The translations under genes and the position numbers were made by a program. This document shows, piece by piece, positions 40,636-41,064 of a stretch of DNA of 41,064 bases (position 1 is its first letter; each line of letters opens with the position of its first letter). This DNA is from JBJKSO01 sp046703825. Lineage in GTDB: Bacteria > Chloroflexota > Dormibacteria > Aeolococcales > Bog-877. The DNA lies in the NCBI GenBank assembly GCA_046703825.1, contig JBJKSO010000033.1:1-41064 (forward strand). The letters run 5' to 3'. The notes under the pieces were generated by a model. It saw nothing but the letters and a program-made list of their open reading frames with translations, was not told where the DNA came from and did not search any database.

Positions 40636-41064
40636 ATGACCGATACGACCGTTCGCGACAGTCTCGGAGAGTCGCCGATGGCGGTGCTGGCCCAGCTAGG
40701 GCGGGCCGTCAGCGTGGCCCCCAGTGAGGGCCGGATCCAGCGAGCCAACGCCGAGATCAGGGCAGCTTCGAGCTACCCCCGCACCCGGCACTTGGTGGAG
40801 GCCCGCCTGCGCCGCAGCCTGAGGGCGATCGACGAGTGCCTGAACACGCTCGAGGAGATGCACCTCAGCGGGCGCTACATCGCCCGCAACATCGGTTGTC
40901 GGAAGGTCGTGGCCCAGCTCGTGGACGACGCCGGCGTCGTCCCTCCCGAGCCCGTGCACGCCGCCAAGACCTCGTACGACCTGCACGTGGCCCTGCTCAA
41001 CTGGCAGTCGTCGGTGCTCGACGCCCTCATCCCCGGGCGCCGGCAGCGATTCCCGGACCTGGAG
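40636..41064 (+). CDS. unrecognised protein, truncated by the window end
   Basis: The frame is open from ATG 40636 to the last base, giving at least 143 residues with no stop. AAGGAGG at 40618-40624 supports a start at ATG 40636 or at the in-frame GTG 40630. The visible part is largely helical and charged, with SYPRTRHLVEARLRRSLRAI, LNTLEEMHLSGRYIARNIG and a later AAKTSYDLHVALLNWQSSVL. I do not recognise the family. There is no signal peptide or membrane segment in the visible part. Confidence 0.65.
   Translation, partial: MTDTTVRDSLGESPMAVLAQLGRAVSVAPSEGRIQRANAEIRAASSYPRTRHLVEARLRRSLRAIDECLNTLEEMHLSGRYIARNIGCRKVVAQLVDDAGVVPPEPVHAAKTSYDLHVALLNWQSSVLDALIPGRRQRFPDLE

Overview
The window is about 41 kb of chromosome from a high-GC bacterium. 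Start codons are relaxed (many GTG and TTG), and gene content mixes central metabolism with surface biology. The combination of Ni-containing superoxide dismutase, a JAMM peptidase next to cysteine synthase, UDP-sulfoquinovose synthase, PduO adenosyltransferase and secreted proteins with repeated RxxDTR...VDVxGYY modules suggests a Terrabacteria-type soil or sediment organism: Candidatus Dormibacterota, Chloroflexota or a deep-branching actinobacterium. There is no rRNA or other decisive marker, so this assignment is an inference.

Layout. (1) 0.1-4.7 kb, plus strand: a flavin-dependent ferredoxin-type reductase, then a compact type II fatty-acid synthesis operon fabF-acpP-fabD-fabG. (2) 9.9-4.7 kb, minus strand: a tightly packed seven-gene run trxB-pduO-acyP-trpC-trpF-trpB-trpA, converging on fabG. 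(3) 17.2-10.0 kb, minus strand: enolase, cysM, mec (JAMM peptidase), secG, a peptide-transporter-type solute-binding protein, tRNA-Leu(CAG), a membrane-anchored HtrA-like protease and UDP-sulfoquinovose synthase. (4) 17.2-20.3 kb: a small anchored protein of unknown function, an inositol-monophosphatase-family enzyme, a 50-residue basic peptide, and a divergent pair encoding Ni-SOD and its S26-type maturation peptidase, followed by a DsbA-fold protein.

(5) 20.3-33.3 kb: a surface island whose base composition and codon use look visibly less GC-rich than the flanks. It holds three glycosyltransferases, a DUF2142-like polytopic membrane protein, a DUF2304-like membrane protein and a SAM methyltransferase. 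Two secreted proteins of 965-968 residues follow, each ending in three copies of the same roughly 125-residue module. The simplest reading is a cell-surface polysaccharide or glycoprotein locus together with its exported surface proteins. (6) 33.9-41.1 kb: tRNA-Cys(GCA), an enoyl-CoA hydratase-family enzyme, a divergent Lrp/AsnC regulator and EamA exporter sharing a palindromic operator, a LmbE/PIG-L deacetylase, a DJ-1/PfpI protein, a MarR regulator, an ECF-type sigma factor coupled to a small Rho-N-like protein, an AT-richer intergenic stretch, and a gene that runs off the end.

The least explained parts are the two large secreted proteins and their repeat modules, the Mec-CysM pair without a visible CysO carrier, the Ni-SOD neighbourhood with its small basic peptide, and two genes (trpC and the HtrA-like protease) whose reading frames and Shine-Dalgarno sites point to CTG and ACG start codons. 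No CRISPR array, transposase, integrase or classical defence system was seen.
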